From assembly GCF_014639535.1 (NCBI RefSeq), contig NZ_BMGA01000005.1, forward strand, positions 135,455-199,454: a stretch of 64,000 nucleotides of DNA, given 5' to 3'. The notes beneath the pieces are model-generated. The model worked only from the letters and a program-made list of their open reading frames with translations. It searched no databases and had not been told where the DNA came from. Made by a program: the position numbers and the translations under genes. The stretch comes from Flavobacterium palustre (GTDB lineage: Bacteria; Bacteroidota; Bacteroidia; Flavobacteriales; Flavobacteriaceae). Below are positions 45,117 to 55,920 of the stretch, piece after piece (position 1 is the first letter of the stretch; each line of letters begins with the position of its first letter).

Positions 45117-46235
45117 TTGAAAAAATTAATTGCATCAGTACTACTCTTAATTTGTTTTTGCACTACTTATTCCCAAAAAAGCTATGTGTTTTTTGGTTCT
45201 TATACACCTGATACAACAGCCGAAGGAATTTATGTTTACGAACTGGATACTATCAATGGAAAATTATCCAAAATAACTTCGATTAATAACATATTAAACC
45301 CTTCTTATCTGAGTGTATCAAATGATGGTCGGTTTTTATATACCTGTACCGAAAGCAAGACCCCAAATGCAGGCAGTGTGAGTAGTTTTAAATTTAATCC
45401 ACAAGAAAAAAGCCTAACATTCATTAACAGCCAAAAGACAAATGGAGAAAACCCGGTCTATCTGTCATTAGATCAAAAAGAAAAATGGCTAATCGACGCC
45501 AATTATACCGGAAGCAGTCTCTCGGTATTTCCACTAGCTGAAGACGGAAAAATAAATCCAATTGTACAACATATCCCTTTTACAGAAGGAAGCATCAATC
45601 CTGAAAGACAAAAAAGTTCACATATACATTCCGTATTTTTTTCACCTGATAATGATTATATCATCGCTCCTGATTTAGGTGCTGACAAAATTAGAATCTT
45701 CCCTTTTGACACCAATAAAAAGGAGCCTTTAGACACTCAAAACACCAGCTTTATAAAAACCATTCCAGGAAGTGGACCAAGACATTTCGCCTTTCATCCC
45801 AATAAAAAATGGGGCTATTCAATTGAAGAAATTGCTGGAGCAATCAGCGCTTACACAATAGAAAAAGGGCAATTAAACCTTATTGAAAGAACTAAAATTC
45901 AGTCTAAAAAAGAAGTGACTGATTTTGGCAGCGCTGAAATCCTTATTTCTCCAGATGGAAAATTTTTATATGTTTCGAATAGAGGAATGGAAAACAATAT
46001 TGCTATTTACAGTATCGAAAAAAACGGTTCCCTAAAAAATGCAGGCACACAATCCAGTTTAGGCATTCACCCCCGAAATTTTGCTATTAGCCCTTCCGGT
46101 AAATTTTTAATTGTTGCCAATATGAATAGCGAAAGTGTAATTGTTTTTAAAAGAGATTCAAAAACAGGTTTACTAAAAAAGACCAGCAAACTAAAACTTA
46201 AAAACATTTCCTGTGTAAAAATAAAAACCATTTAG
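45117..46235 (+). CDS. Exported lactonase-fold protein (6-phosphogluconolactonase-like)
   Basis: The 372-residue protein starts with TTG at 45117, which places the signal peptide (LIASVLLLICFCTTYSQ) at the N-terminus. The seven-bladed propeller of the YbhE/Pgl group follows: YVFFGSYTPDTTAEGIYVYEL, NPSYLSVSNDGRFLYT, GSGPRHFAFHPNKKWGYSIEE, EILISPDGKFLYVSNRG and HPRNFAISPSGKFLIVANMNS. With a signal peptide, it is more likely an envelope lactonase than the cytoplasmic Pgl of the pentose pathway. Confidence 0.87.
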   Translation: MKKLIASVLLLICFCTTYSQKSYVFFGSYTPDTTAEGIYVYELDTINGKLSKITSINNILNPSYLSVSNDGRFLYTCTESKTPNAGSVSSFKFNPQEKSLTFINSQKTNGENPVYLSLDQKEKWLIDANYTGSSLSVFPLAEDGKINPIVQHIPFTEGSINPERQKSSHIHSVFFSPDNDYIIAPDLGADKIRIFPFDTNKKEPLDTQNTSFIKTIPGSGPRHFAFHPNKKWGYSIEEIAGAISAYTIEKGQLNLIERTKIQSKKEVTDFGSAEILISPDGKFLYVSNRGMENNIAIYSIEKNGSLKNAGTQSSLGIHPRNFAISPSGKFLIVANMNSESVIVFKRDSKTGLLKKTSKLKLKNISCVKIKTI

Positions 46236-46251
46236 ATTTTTAAATACAAAA

Positions 46252-46271
46252 AAAGCGCTCAACAGCGCTTT
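46252..46271 (-). terminator. Terminator of the LysM-NlpC gene
   Basis: AAAGCGCT, loop CAAC, AGCGCTTT forms an 8-bp stem. The A-run to its left becomes the U-tract on the minus strand. Confidence 0.7.
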
Positions 46272-46294
46272 ATATTATAGTTTCAATTAATAGC

Positions 46295-47785
46295 TTACAG
46301 AACTCTATTAATTTGAGTTACTCTGGTACTATAATATTTTTCTTTTATTGACGAAATGATAACTCCTCCACCAACTGAAGCATGGATAAACTTAATGTCA
46401 CCATCAGAAACCTCTACAACCATTCCTACGTGGTTAATCTGGCTTCTTCCATTAGTTTTAAAGAATATTAAATCCCCCTTTTGAGCATTTTCTGCATCAA
46501 TTTTTACTCCGTAATGAGACTGCTCAAAAGATGATCTCGGCAATTGAATATCAAATGCTCCAAAAGTAGAACACATCAAACCGGAACAATCAAAACCTTC
46601 TTTAGTAGTACCTCCGGCACGATAACGCACACCGATATTTTCAGAAGCTCTCGAAATCAACTGATCTACAAAATCAGCATCATAAAACGATTTCTTAGCA
46701 TTAACATCCATATCTGCCGTTAAAGAATCATCACTAAAATCGAATTTAACTGCTGTTTTAACATTTGATTTTGATGTACGAATCGTTAATTTTTCACCTA
46801 CTAAAAGTTTATCAGCAATTTTTGGATTTTGCGTCTCTAACTCTTTTACAGTAATTCCAAATGTTTTTGCAATTCCGTATTTTGTCTCTTTAGGCAAAAC
46901 TTCATGCGTAATTTCTACCGTCTCTGCATTTATTTCTGACGATTTTTTTTCAACATCAACTACAACAGTATTTTTATTGTTTGCTTCCTGCAATCCTTCA
47001 TTTTTACTCATACCTGTATTTTCTTCCTGGATTACAGCTGCTTTTTGAGTTGGAATAACAACACTTTGACCTATTCGTAAAGCCTGAGTGGCTAGTATTG
47101 GATTGGCTTTTTCAATATCAGCTACAGTTACACCGTATTGCTTAGCAATTCCGTAAAGCGTTTCTTTAGGCAAAACCTCTTTTATCAAATTCCCTTTTGC
47201 ACTTAGTTGTTCTACTGAAGCTAAGCCTTTCTTATCAACGACAACTTGAGGAATTTCAGCTTTAATCTCCGGCTTAATTTCTGTTTTAACCTCAGATTTA
47301 ACTTCTGCTTTCGCAAGCTCTTGTTTAGGTGAATTATCTACAACCTCTTCTTTAGTTTCAATTATTGGAACATTAACAACATCACCAACTTTTAAAGCTT
47401 TTTTCTCTAAAGAAGGATTTATAGCATACAAGTCGGCAACCTTAACTCCGTATTGTTTTGCAATTCCATAAAGTGTTTCTTTTACCAAAACAACATGTTG
47501 TTCCTGTTTTGTTACTACAGCAGAATGCTCAGCCACATTAGCAACATCTTTTTGTTTTTTAACTGTAGTAGATGCAACGGGTATCAGCAAAACCTCCTTA
47601 AACTTAATTCCCTTTTTTGCATCGGGATTAAGTTCATAAACAGCCGTTGACTTTACATTATATTGTTCTGCAATTTTAGATATTGTTTCACCTTTAGCAA
47701 CTACGTGCTGAATGAACTTTTCCTGAGAAAAACCATCGAACTTAGCAAATAGAACCAATAAAACAATCCAAAATTGATACCTCAT
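46295..47785 (-). CDS. LysM x4 - NlpC/P60 cell-wall hydrolase
   Basis: The 496-residue protein has a signal peptide (FWIVLLVLFAKFDGFS) and four LysM repeats at roughly 24-70, 95-142, 200-250 and 292-340. Each shows an I-A-K/E-Q-Y/T-F-G/N core. A charged linker with many Lys-Glu pairs separates them. The C-terminal NlpC/P60 domain has catalytic Cys in FDCSGL, and His in NHVGMV and FIHAS. It binds peptidoglycan and cleaves stem peptides. Its own terminator follows. Confidence 0.92.
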   Translation of the reverse strand: MRYQFWIVLLVLFAKFDGFSQEKFIQHVVAKGETISKIAEQYNVKSTAVYELNPDAKKGIKFKEVLLIPVASTTVKKQKDVANVAEHSAVVTKQEQHVVLVKETLYGIAKQYGVKVADLYAINPSLEKKALKVGDVVNVPIIETKEEVVDNSPKQELAKAEVKSEVKTEIKPEIKAEIPQVVVDKKGLASVEQLSAKGNLIKEVLPKETLYGIAKQYGVTVADIEKANPILATQALRIGQSVVIPTQKAAVIQEENTGMSKNEGLQEANNKNTVVVDVEKKSSEINAETVEITHEVLPKETKYGIAKTFGITVKELETQNPKIADKLLVGEKLTIRTSKSNVKTAVKFDFSDDSLTADMDVNAKKSFYDADFVDQLISRASENIGVRYRAGGTTKEGFDCSGLMCSTFGAFDIQLPRSSFEQSHYGVKIDAENAQKGDLIFFKTNGRSQINHVGMVVEVSDGDIKFIHASVGGGVIISSIKEKYYSTRVTQINRVL

Positions 47786-47960
47786 AAAATAATTTTAAGT
47801 TTAAAAAAACAGTTCCTTCATTTCCAGAACCTTGCAGAATCAATACAAAAAAATCTTGTTTTCCAGAACGAAAACTTGACGAAAGCGAATTTAACATTTT
47901 AATGCCAATAAAACCAACTTTAACAGCACTTTCAGTTATTTTTTAGTAAATAATCAAAAA

Positions 47961-47990
47961 AAATGCGCTCTGAATAAACAGAACGCATTT
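47961..47990 (-). terminator. Terminator of the mitochondrial-type aconitase gene
   Basis: A 12-bp stem (AAATGCG...CATTT arms) has one C-A mismatch on the plus strand that becomes a G-U pair in the minus transcript. The A-run to its left gives the U-tract. This fits the leftward gene. Confidence 0.75.
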
Positions 47991-48009
47991 TTTTATAATT
48001 AAATATAAA

Positions 48010-50271
48010 TTATGCTTCGGCAGCAATTAAATTTAGTGCAGATCCGGCAATAAACCAACCTATTTGACTCTCATTATAAGTATGATTAGCCACAACAACA
48101 TCTTTAGTTCCATTAGCATGTATAAACTCTAATGTCAGTGGTTTTCCCGGAGCAAAATTTACTAAATCCAAAAAGTTAATCGTATCGTCTTCCTGAATTT
48201 TATCGTAATCAGCCTCATTAGCAAATGTTAATGCAAGCATTCCCTGTTTTTTAAGATTCGTTTCGTGAATACGGGCAAATGATTTCACCAATACCGCTTT
48301 TACTCCCAAGAAACGAGGCTCCATAGCAGCATGCTCACGTGAAGACCCTTCGCCATAATTATGATCCCCGACAACAATCGAAGGAACTCCCGCAGCTTTA
48401 TAAGCACGAGCTACAGCAGGAACCGCATCATACTCTCCCGTCAATTGATTTTTAACTGAATTTGTTTTTTGATTATAAGCATTAACCGCCCCAATGAGCA
48501 TATTATTTGAAATATTATCTAAGTGACCGCGATAACGCAACCAGGGACCAGCCATAGAAATATGATCTGTAGTACATTTTCCATAAGCTTTAATCAACAA
48601 TTTAGCAGCCACAATATTTTTTCCATCCCAGACTTCAAACGGCTTTAAAAGCTGTAACCTGTCGGATGTTGGTGAAACTACCACTTCCACTCCGCTTCCA
48701 TCCTCAGCAGGTGCCTGAAATCCGGCATCTTCGACATCAAAACCTCTTTTAGGCAATTCGTCACCTGTAGGAGCAATTAATCTTACCTCTTCTCCATTGT
48801 CATTCAACAAAGTATCGGTCAACGGATTAAAATCCAATCTTCCTGAAATTGCCAAAGCAGCCACCATTTCAGGAGAAGTTACAAAAGCATGCGTATTTGG
48901 ATTCCCATCGGCTCTTTTTGAGAAATTACGGTTAAATGAATGCACAATTGTATTTTTCTCTCCTTTATCGGCTCCAGCTCTGTCCCATTGTCCAATACAA
49001 GGTCCGCAAGCATTGGTAAAAACTTTGGTCCCCATTTTTTCGAAAGTTGCTATAATACCATCTCTTTCGATAGTATAACGAATTTGCTCGGATCCCGGAT
49101 TGATTCCAAATTCAGCCTTAGGCGTAATACCATGTGCGACTGCCTGCTCTACAATCGAAGCAGCACGGGACATATCTTCATAAGAAGAGTTGGTACAGGA
49201 ACCAATTAATCCCCACTCTACTTTTAGTGGCCAACCATTGGCTTCAGCTTCGGCTTTCATTTGCGAAACCGGAGTTCCTCTGTCAGGAGTAAAAGGTCCA
49301 TTGATATGCGGCTCTAATTCTGAAAGATTAATTTCAATTAACTGATCAAAATATTGCTCTGGGTTAGCATAAACTTCAGCATCAGCTGTTAAATAAGAAG
49401 CCACCTTATCAGCAGCATCAACAACATCCTGACGCCCCGTAGCAGCTAAATACCTTCTCATTGAATCGTCATATCCAAATGTCGAAGTTGTAGCACCAAT
49501 TTCAGCTCCCATATTACAAATGGTTCCTTTACCAGTACAAGACATATTGGTTGCACCTTCTCCAAAATATTCCACAATAGCACCTGTTCCTCCTTTTACA
49601 GTAAGAATATCGGCTACTTTTAAGATTACGTCTTTTGGAGCTGTCCAGCCCGATAATTTCCCGGTTAATTTCACTCCGATTAATTTAGGAAATTTCAATT
49701 CCCATGACATTCCCGACATAACATCCACAGCATCAGCTCCACCAACACCTATTGCCAACATTCCTAATCCACCTGCATTTACAGTGTGTGAATCAGTACC
49801 AATCATCATTCCACCCGGAAAAGCATAATTCTCCAAAACGATTTGATGAATAATCCCCGAACCCGGTTTCCAGAAACCAATACCATATTTATTAGAAACC
49901 GATGACAAGAAATCGAAAACCTCTTTAGATTGTGTATTTGCTACAGCTAAATCTGTAGAAGCTCCAACTTTTGCCTGAATTAAGTGATCACAATGAACCG
50001 TTGTAGGCACAGCCACCTTTGATTTTCCTGCGTGCATAAATTGCAGCAAAGCCATTTGAGCAGTCGCATCCTGACAAGCTACTCTATCCGGCGCAAAATC
50101 AACATAATCTACACCTCTTCCATAAGCTTGCTTAGCAACACCGTCCCAAAGATGACTGTATAAAATTTTCTCAGTCAGAGTAAGCGGACGACCAACTATT
50201 TTACGTGCTGCATCAACACGACCAGCCATGTTAGCATACACTTTTTCAATCATTTCAATATCAAAAGCCAT
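48010..50271 (-). CDS. acn: Aconitate hydratase, mitochondrial-type (753 residues)
   Basis: The protein isomerises citrate and isocitrate in the TCA cycle. The 4Fe-4S cysteines are in LIGSCTNSS and [24 protein letters not shown] and [22 protein letters not shown] are the usual active-site stretches. At 753 residues it is the length of mitochondrial aconitase, shorter than E. coli AcnA (about 890). It lies just after an AcnB-type gene on the same strand. Confidence 0.92.
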   Translation of the reverse strand: MAFDIEMIEKVYANMAGRVDAARKIVGRPLTLTEKILYSHLWDGVAKQAYGRGVDYVDFAPDRVACQDATAQMALLQFMHAGKSKVAVPTTVHCDHLIQAKVGASTDLAVANTQSKEVFDFLSSVSNKYGIGFWKPGSGIIHQIVLENYAFPGGMMIGTDSHTVNAGGLGMLAIGVGGADAVDVMSGMSWELKFPKLIGVKLTGKLSGWTAPKDVILKVADILTVKGGTGAIVEYFGEGATNMSCTGKGTICNMGAEIGATTSTFGYDDSMRRYLAATGRQDVVDAADKVASYLTADAEVYANPEQYFDQLIEINLSELEPHINGPFTPDRGTPVSQMKAEAEANGWPLKVEWGLIGSCTNSSYEDMSRAASIVEQAVAHGITPKAEFGINPGSEQIRYTIERDGIIATFEKMGTKVFTNACGPCIGQWDRAGADKGEKNTIVHSFNRNFSKRADGNPNTHAFVTSPEMVAALAISGRLDFNPLTDTLLNDNGEEVRLIAPTGDELPKRGFDVEDAGFQAPAEDGSGVEVVVSPTSDRLQLLKPFEVWDGKNIVAAKLLIKAYGKCTTDHISMAGPWLRYRGHLDNISNNMLIGAVNAYNQKTNSVKNQLTGEYDAVPAVARAYKAAGVPSIVVGDHNYGEGSSREHAAMEPRFLGVKAVLVKSFARIHETNLKKQGMLALTFANEADYDKIQEDDTINFLDLVNFAPGKPLTLEFIHANGTKDVVVANHTYNESQIGWFIAGSALNLIAAEA

Positions 50272-50342
50272 AAGATTTCTTTTTATGATTTATTATTCTT
50301 TTTTGAACATTACAAGTTACAAAAAAATAGAGTAGCAACAAA

Positions 50343-50371
50343 AAAAGCCCGAGTCAATGACTCAGGCTTTT
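50343..50371 (-). terminator. Terminator between the two aconitase genes
   Basis: AAAAGCCCGAGTC pairs with GACTCAGGCTTTT with a C-A mismatch that becomes a G-U pair in the minus transcript. It lies between the stop of acnB and the start of the second aconitase gene, so the two are probably separate transcripts. Confidence 0.7.
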
Positions 50372-50394
50372 GATAATATTAACTATTTATGTTA

Positions 50395-53166
50395 TTATTT
50401 AACTAATAACTTGTGAGAAGGAGCAAACTTAGTTAAGTTGATTCCTTCTACAGCTGCTGTATATTCTTCAATTGTTGGTGTTCTTCCAAGCACTGTAGAT
50501 AAAACTACAACCGGAGTAGATGAAAGTAATGATTCTCCTTTTTTCTCAGCAGTATCTTCCACAACCCTTCCTTGGAATAAACGAGTAGATGTTGCCATTA
50601 CAGTATCTCCTTTAGAAGCTTTCTCTTGGTTACCCATACAAAGGTTACATCCAGGGCGCTCTAAATACAACATTTTTTCATACTCTGTACGTGCTGCCGC
50701 TTTAGGTGCGTTGTCATCAAATTCAAAACCTGAATATTTTTGTAACACTTCCCAGTCACCTTCCGCTTTCAATTCATCAACAATATTGTAAGTAGGAGGA
50801 GCCACTACAAGAGGAGCCTTAAATTCAACTTTACCTTGTTGCGCTTCAATATTTTTAAGCATCTGAGCAAGGATTTTCATATCTCCTTTATGAACCATAC
50901 AAGAACCAATAAATCCAAGATCTACTTTTTTCTCTCCTCCGTAGAAAGAAAGTGGTCTGATAGTATCGTGAGTATAACGTTTAGAAACATCCGCATTATT
51001 TACGTCCGGATCAGCAATCATTGGCTCAGCAATTACATCAAGATCAACAACAACTTCAGCATAATATTTAGCATTTGCATCCGGAGTTAAAGCTGGTTTT
51101 TCACCAGATCTGATCTCAGCAATTCTTTTATCTGCTTTTGCAATCAATCCTTTCAATACCTGCTTAGCATTATCCATACCTTTATCAATCATGATCTGGA
51201 TTCTGCCTTTAGCTATTTCTAATGATTCAATCAAAGTTTCATCCTCAGAAATACAGATAGAAGCTTTCGCTTTCATTTCCGCAGTCCAGTCAGTAAATGT
51301 GAAGGCCTGATCAGCAGTAAGTGTTCCAATATGAACTTCAATAATTCTACCTTGGAATACATTTTCACCACCAAATTGTTTCAACATCTGAGACTGAGTA
51401 GCATGAACTACATCACGGAAATCCATATAAGATTTCATCTCTCCTTTAAAAGTCACTTTTACAGACTCCGGAATTGGCATAGAAGCCTCACCAGTAGCTA
51501 ATGCAAGAGCTACAGTTCCTGAGTCAGCACCAAAAGCAACACCTTTTGACATTCTTGTATGAGAGTCACCACCAATAATGATAGCCCATTCATCAATAGT
51601 AATATCATTAAGTACTTTGTGGATTACGTCAGTCATTGAGTGATAAACACCTTTAGGATCACGAGCCGTAATCAAACCAAAGTTATTCATGAATTTCATC
51701 AATTTTGGAATATTAGCCTGCGCTTTTTTATCCCATACAGAAGCAGTATGACAACCTGATTGGTAAGCACCATCAACGATTGGAGAAATCACTGTAGCAG
51801 CCATAGACTCTAATTCCTGAGCTGTCATCAAACCTGTAGTATCCTGAGAACCTACAATGTTTACTTCTACACGAACATCAGAACCTGCGTGCAATACTTT
51901 TCCTGGAGTAGTTCCTACAGCATTTCTGTTGAAGATTTTTTCAACCGCTGTTAAACCTTGACCTTCATGAGAAATTTCTTTTGAAGGAGCAAATACTAAA
52001 GGAGCTTCAATTCCTAGAGTTTTAGCAGCGAATGTTTGTAATTTTTTTCCAAATACAATAGCATAAGACCCACCCGCTTTAATGAACTCCATTTTTTGAG
52101 GAGTGAATGCTTTAGCGACATCGATTAATTCTTCATCGCCATTGTATAATTTTTTAGTTTTTGTATTGATTGTTAAAACAGTTCCTGTAGCTACAGAATA
52201 CGCTTGTTCTAAAACAGGCTCTCCGCTTTCGTTACGAACAACATTTCCTGCTGCATCAGTTTTTTTAACCCAGTTTTTAAGATCAAGTCCAATACCACCG
52301 GTTACATCAACTGTAGTTAAGAAAATAGGAGAAATACCGTTTGTACCTCCTACGATTGGAGCAAAATTCACAAACGGAACATAAGGACTTGCTTGTTTAC
52401 CTGTCCAAAGTGCCACGTTGTTTACTCCTGACATACGTGAAGAACCTACTCCCATTGTTCCTTTTTCAGCAATTAACATCACTGATTTATCAGGATGTTG
52501 TGCCTGCAAAGCTTTGATTTCCTCTTGTGCCTGAGGAGTAATCATACATTTTCCGTGTAATTCACGGTCTGAACGAGAGTGAGCCTGATTTCCCGGAGAA
52601 AGTAAATCGGTTGAAATATCTCCTTCTCCGGCGATATAAGTTACCACTTTAATCTCTTCAGCAACTTCAGGAAGTTTTGTAAAGAATTCCGCTTTTGCAT
52701 AACTCTCTAAAATATCTTTTGCAACAGCATTACCATTTTCAAAAGCTTCTTTCAAACGAGCTGTATCGGCATCATAAAGATAAACCTGAGTTTTAAGTAC
52801 ATCAGCAGCCTGTTGAGCAACAGCAGTATCATTACCTAAAGCTAAGTCAAGTAACACCTCGATAGAAGGTCCACCTTTCATGTGTGACAATAATTCAAAA
52901 GCAAAAGCAGGTGTAATTTCTTTCACCACAGATTCACCAAGAATAATCTCTTTTAAGAACTTCGCTTTAGCACCAGCAGCGCTAGTGGTTCCAGGCAAGG
53001 TGTTGTAAATAAAAAATTTAAGCGAATCTTCTCTGTGAGCGTTTTCTAAATCTTTAATTTGCTCAATGATTTCGCTCAACAATGCAGCGTCATCAATTGG
53101 TTTAGGATGAAGTCCTTGTACTTTACGTTCTTCGATTTCCTTGATGTAATCGTTATAAATGTTCAT
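50395..53166 (-). CDS. acnB: Aconitate hydratase B / 2-methylisocitrate dehydratase
   Basis: With the ATG at 53166, the protein has 923 residues. It begins NIYNDYIKEIEERKVQGLHPKPID as in AcnB. The N-terminal HEAT-like domain, the swivel domain (TGLMTAQELESMAATVISP) and the cluster cysteines (YQSGCHTASVW, IGSCMVHKG, ERPGCNLCMGNQ) are present. It may also act in the methylcitrate cycle, which would fit the methylmalonyl-CoA mutase genes elsewhere, but this is inference. Confidence 0.95.
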   Translation of the reverse strand: MNIYNDYIKEIEERKVQGLHPKPIDDAALLSEIIEQIKDLENAHREDSLKFFIYNTLPGTTSAAGAKAKFLKEIILGESVVKEITPAFAFELLSHMKGGPSIEVLLDLALGNDTAVAQQAADVLKTQVYLYDADTARLKEAFENGNAVAKDILESYAKAEFFTKLPEVAEEIKVVTYIAGEGDISTDLLSPGNQAHSRSDRELHGKCMITPQAQEEIKALQAQHPDKSVMLIAEKGTMGVGSSRMSGVNNVALWTGKQASPYVPFVNFAPIVGGTNGISPIFLTTVDVTGGIGLDLKNWVKKTDAAGNVVRNESGEPVLEQAYSVATGTVLTINTKTKKLYNGDEELIDVAKAFTPQKMEFIKAGGSYAIVFGKKLQTFAAKTLGIEAPLVFAPSKEISHEGQGLTAVEKIFNRNAVGTTPGKVLHAGSDVRVEVNIVGSQDTTGLMTAQELESMAATVISPIVDGAYQSGCHTASVWDKKAQANIPKLMKFMNNFGLITARDPKGVYHSMTDVIHKVLNDITIDEWAIIIGGDSHTRMSKGVAFGADSGTVALALATGEASMPIPESVKVTFKGEMKSYMDFRDVVHATQSQMLKQFGGENVFQGRIIEVHIGTLTADQAFTFTDWTAEMKAKASICISEDETLIESLEIAKGRIQIMIDKGMDNAKQVLKGLIAKADKRIAEIRSGEKPALTPDANAKYYAEVVVDLDVIAEPMIADPDVNNADVSKRYTHDTIRPLSFYGGEKKVDLGFIGSCMVHKGDMKILAQMLKNIEAQQGKVEFKAPLVVAPPTYNIVDELKAEGDWEVLQKYSGFEFDDNAPKAAARTEYEKMLYLERPGCNLCMGNQEKASKGDTVMATSTRLFQGRVVEDTAEKKGESLLSSTPVVVLSTVLGRTPTIEEYTAAVEGINLTKFAPSHKLLVK

Positions 53167-53482
53167 AATTGAATTCTTTGTTAATGGCAAATTTCTTGAT
53201 TAATCAATTCCAAAAGCCATAATATTTAGGTGATTTTTATTTATTTGTGATGCAAATTTAGGTATTTAAGCCGAGAATTAAAAACAATTTAATTCCCCTG
53301 CCTAATCAAAACAATTATTATTGAAAATTATTCATTCAGAAAGCATTAAACTAAGAAAAAAACAAATTTTAACTTAATTTATAAACAATCAATAATGCGT
53401 AAAACTATTTTCTAACAAACTTAAAACATGTTGTTACATAGAAAATACTATTTTGAGCACTAAGCTTACTATTTAAAAGAGA
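53167..53482. promoter_or_regulatory. Gene-free spacer holding the acnB promoter
   Basis: On the minus strand, TAAATTTG (53260-53253) matches TAnnTTTG, with TTG (53287-53285) 24 bases upstream; that spacing is one base over the usual range. The leader would be about 80 bases. The rest (53288-53482) is AT-rich with nothing I could recognise. Confidence 0.4.
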
Positions 53483-54436
53483 TCAGACAAGTTTTGCTAT
53501 TATCATTTCTTCGGTAATACCTTCAGCATCGGCTTTGTAATTTTTAATAATTCGATGCCTCAAAACTGAAGTCGCCACAGCCACTACATCTTCAATATCA
53601 GGAGAGAATTTCCCATTAAAAGCAGCATGCGCTTTTGCTGCCAAAATCAAATTTTGTGATGCTCTCGGACCGGCTCCCCAATCCAAATAATTCCTAACAA
53701 AATCTGTTGCCAAATTATTATCCGGACGGGTTTTGCTTACTAAAGTCACTGCATATTCCACTACATTGTCAGCAACAGGAATTCGACGGATTAAATGCTG
53801 AAAATCGATAATTTCCTGAGCCGTAAACAATGGATTTATTTTTTGATTTACATCAGAAGTTGTTCTTTTAACTACCTGAACTTCTTCTTCAAAAGAAGGA
53901 TAAACCAATTTCACCGCAAACATAAATCGATCCAACTGTGCTTCAGGCAAAGGATAAGTCCCTTCCTGCTCGATTGGATTTTGCGTAGCTAAAACAAAAT
54001 AAGGCAAATCTAATTTATGATTCACTCCGGCTATCGTTACCGAACGCTCCTGCATGGCTTCCAGCAAAGCAGCCTGTGTTTTAGGCGGAGTTCTGTTGAT
54101 TTCATCGGCTAAAATAATATTCGAAAAAACAGGTCCTTTTACAAATTTAAACTGACGATTTTCATCCAGAATTTCACTTCCCAAAATATCCGACGGCATC
54201 AAATCAGGCGTAAATTGGATCCTTTTGAACTGTAGTCCCAAAGCTTCCGAAATGGTATTCACCATCAAGGTTTTAGCCAAACCGGGAACTCCTACCAAAA
54301 GCGCATGTCCTCCTGAAAAAACACACAACAACAACTGATCGATAACTTCTTCCTGACCAACAATTTTTTTCGCTATTTCTTTTTTCAACTCAGCTCTTTT
54401 CTGAACTAAATTATGTATTGCCGCTACATCAGACAT
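53483..54436 (-). CDS. MoxR-type AAA+ ATPase
   Basis: The 317-residue protein has Walker A GVPGLAKT, Walker B NIILADEINRTPPKTQAALLEAMQE and the sensor stretch FVLATQNPIEQEGTYPLPEAQLDRFM. These match MoxR chaperone-like ATPases. Such genes usually sit with vWA and DUF58 genes; none of those is next to it here, although a vWA protein is encoded at 5231-7147. Its start is downstream of a terminator of the isomerase gene. Confidence 0.93.
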   Translation of the reverse strand: MSDVAAIHNLVQKRAELKKEIAKKIVGQEEVIDQLLLCVFSGGHALLVGVPGLAKTLMVNTISEALGLQFKRIQFTPDLMPSDILGSEILDENRQFKFVKGPVFSNIILADEINRTPPKTQAALLEAMQERSVTIAGVNHKLDLPYFVLATQNPIEQEGTYPLPEAQLDRFMFAVKLVYPSFEEEVQVVKRTTSDVNQKINPLFTAQEIIDFQHLIRRIPVADNVVEYAVTLVSKTRPDNNLATDFVRNYLDWGAGPRASQNLILAAKAHAAFNGKFSPDIEDVVAVATSVLRHRIIKNYKADAEGITEEMIIAKLV

Positions 54437-54455
54437 TATAAACTATTTTAAATTA

Positions 54456-54497
54456 AAAAAGAGCTAACCCTATGAATTCATAAAGCTAACTCTTTTT
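54456..54497 (-). terminator. Terminator of the SurA-like gene
   Basis: Arms aaaaagagctaaccctatg / cataaagctaactcttttt pair with four C-A type mismatches on the plus strand that all become G-U pairs on the minus strand. The structure therefore works only for the leftward transcript. Confidence 0.7.
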
Positions 54498-54513
54498 AGT
54501 TATTTTGACCAAA

Positions 54514-55920
54514 TTATTTTTTCAACCAATTATTTGTAAAACTACAATCTCTGTATTCTCCAATGATTTTAATGTAAGTCTCTTTAATTTTCTCGTCAAA
54601 CCATTTTCCGATAGCTTTGATTTGTTTTTCTTTTAATGCCAAATCTTTAATCTTAACATAATCCTGGGCATAATCGGCAGTATGTTCATTAATTCTATTG
54701 GTAACAGTCACAATTTTATATTGTTTTTTCCCTGATTTTGTTTCATCCAAAACCGGTAACGAAATCTCACTATCTTTCAAATTTGAAACTTGCGAATACA
54801 ATTCAGGATCCATCTTAGTCAGTTCAAAACGAGTATCCTGAGTATTAGGATTAATCAAAACTCCGCCATTAGCTCTTGTTTCCTTTTGGTCCGACATCGT
54901 TCTTGCTGCATCTGCAAATGAAATTTCTTTATCTACGATACGCTTTCTAATCAAATTGATTTTTTCTTTTGCTTCATCTAAAGCTTCTTTACTCACTGTT
55001 GGCGTTAATAATATATGACGCAATTCCAGCTCCTGACCTTTAATCTTTTCTAAATAAATAATATGAAAACCATATTCCGTTTCAAAAGGAGCTGATATTT
55101 CCCCCTCCTCTAAACTAAAAGCAACATCTTTAAACTCTTTTACAAAAGGGGTTTTTCTGGTCATTTTATAAAAACCACCACTAGACCTGGAACCCGGATC
55201 CTGAGAATACAAAACGGCTTTTGTAGCAAAACTGGAACCTTCCTGAATATCTTTCTTAAAACCATTCAGGCGGTCAATAACTTTTTGTTTTTCAACCTGA
55301 GTAATTTTAGGTTCTACAATAATCTGCGAAACTTCCATCTCGGCACCAAAAACCGGCAATTCATCTTTTGGCAGTTTTTTAAAGAAATTACGAACCTCTT
55401 CCGGTGTGATTTCAACTCCATCAACAATTTTATCACGCATTGCAGCTGTTAACTTATTCTCTTTTAAAATATCAAAAAAATAGCTTCTAAATTCTTCCTC
55501 AGTATCTTTTTTATAATACTTAACCACTTTTTCCATCGAACCAAGCTGTTGCACCATATAACTCAATCGTTCATCCATCATCGATTTTACCTCAGTATCG
55601 GTTACCTTAACACTATCCTGAATAGCCTGATGTGCATATAATTTATCTTCAAGTAGTTTACCTAACATCTGGCATCTTGTAATATCTTTAACAGAACCAC
55701 CCTGACTGGAAATTTCTAAAAATGCCTTATCAATATCCGAATCCAAAATAATATAATCTCCAACATTAGCTATAACTCCGTCAATTTTTTGCCTTTGACC
55801 GGTTGTTACTTTTTTCTCTGCAACAACACTGTCTTTTATTATTTCCTGAGCAACCACAACAGTATTTAAAGAAAAAAGTGCAAAAAACAGAAGTGCAATT
55901 TTAATATTTACGGATTTCAT
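54514..55920 (-). CDS. SurA-like peptidyl-prolyl isomerase (parvulin type)
   Basis: With the ATG at 55920, the protein has 468 residues, with a signal peptide (IALLFFALFSLNTVVVAQ). An N-terminal SurA-like helical region is followed by two parvulin domains (~170-270, EVSQIIVEPKITQVEK and GGFYKMTRKTPFVKEFKDVAFSLEEGEISAPFETEYGFHIIYLEKIKG; ~275-380, ELRHILLTPTVSKEAL). It should act as a periplasmic chaperone for outer membrane proteins. The start at 55941 adds seven residues. Confidence 0.9.
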   Translation of the reverse strand: MKSVNIKIALLFFALFSLNTVVVAQEIIKDSVVAEKKVTTGQRQKIDGVIANVGDYIILDSDIDKAFLEISSQGGSVKDITRCQMLGKLLEDKLYAHQAIQDSVKVTDTEVKSMMDERLSYMVQQLGSMEKVVKYYKKDTEEEFRSYFFDILKENKLTAAMRDKIVDGVEITPEEVRNFFKKLPKDELPVFGAEMEVSQIIVEPKITQVEKQKVIDRLNGFKKDIQEGSSFATKAVLYSQDPGSRSSGGFYKMTRKTPFVKEFKDVAFSLEEGEISAPFETEYGFHIIYLEKIKGQELELRHILLTPTVSKEALDEAKEKINLIRKRIVDKEISFADAARTMSDQKETRANGGVLINPNTQDTRFELTKMDPELYSQVSNLKDSEISLPVLDETKSGKKQYKIVTVTNRINEHTADYAQDYVKIKDLALKEKQIKAIGKWFDEKIKETYIKIIGEYRDCSFTNNWLKK

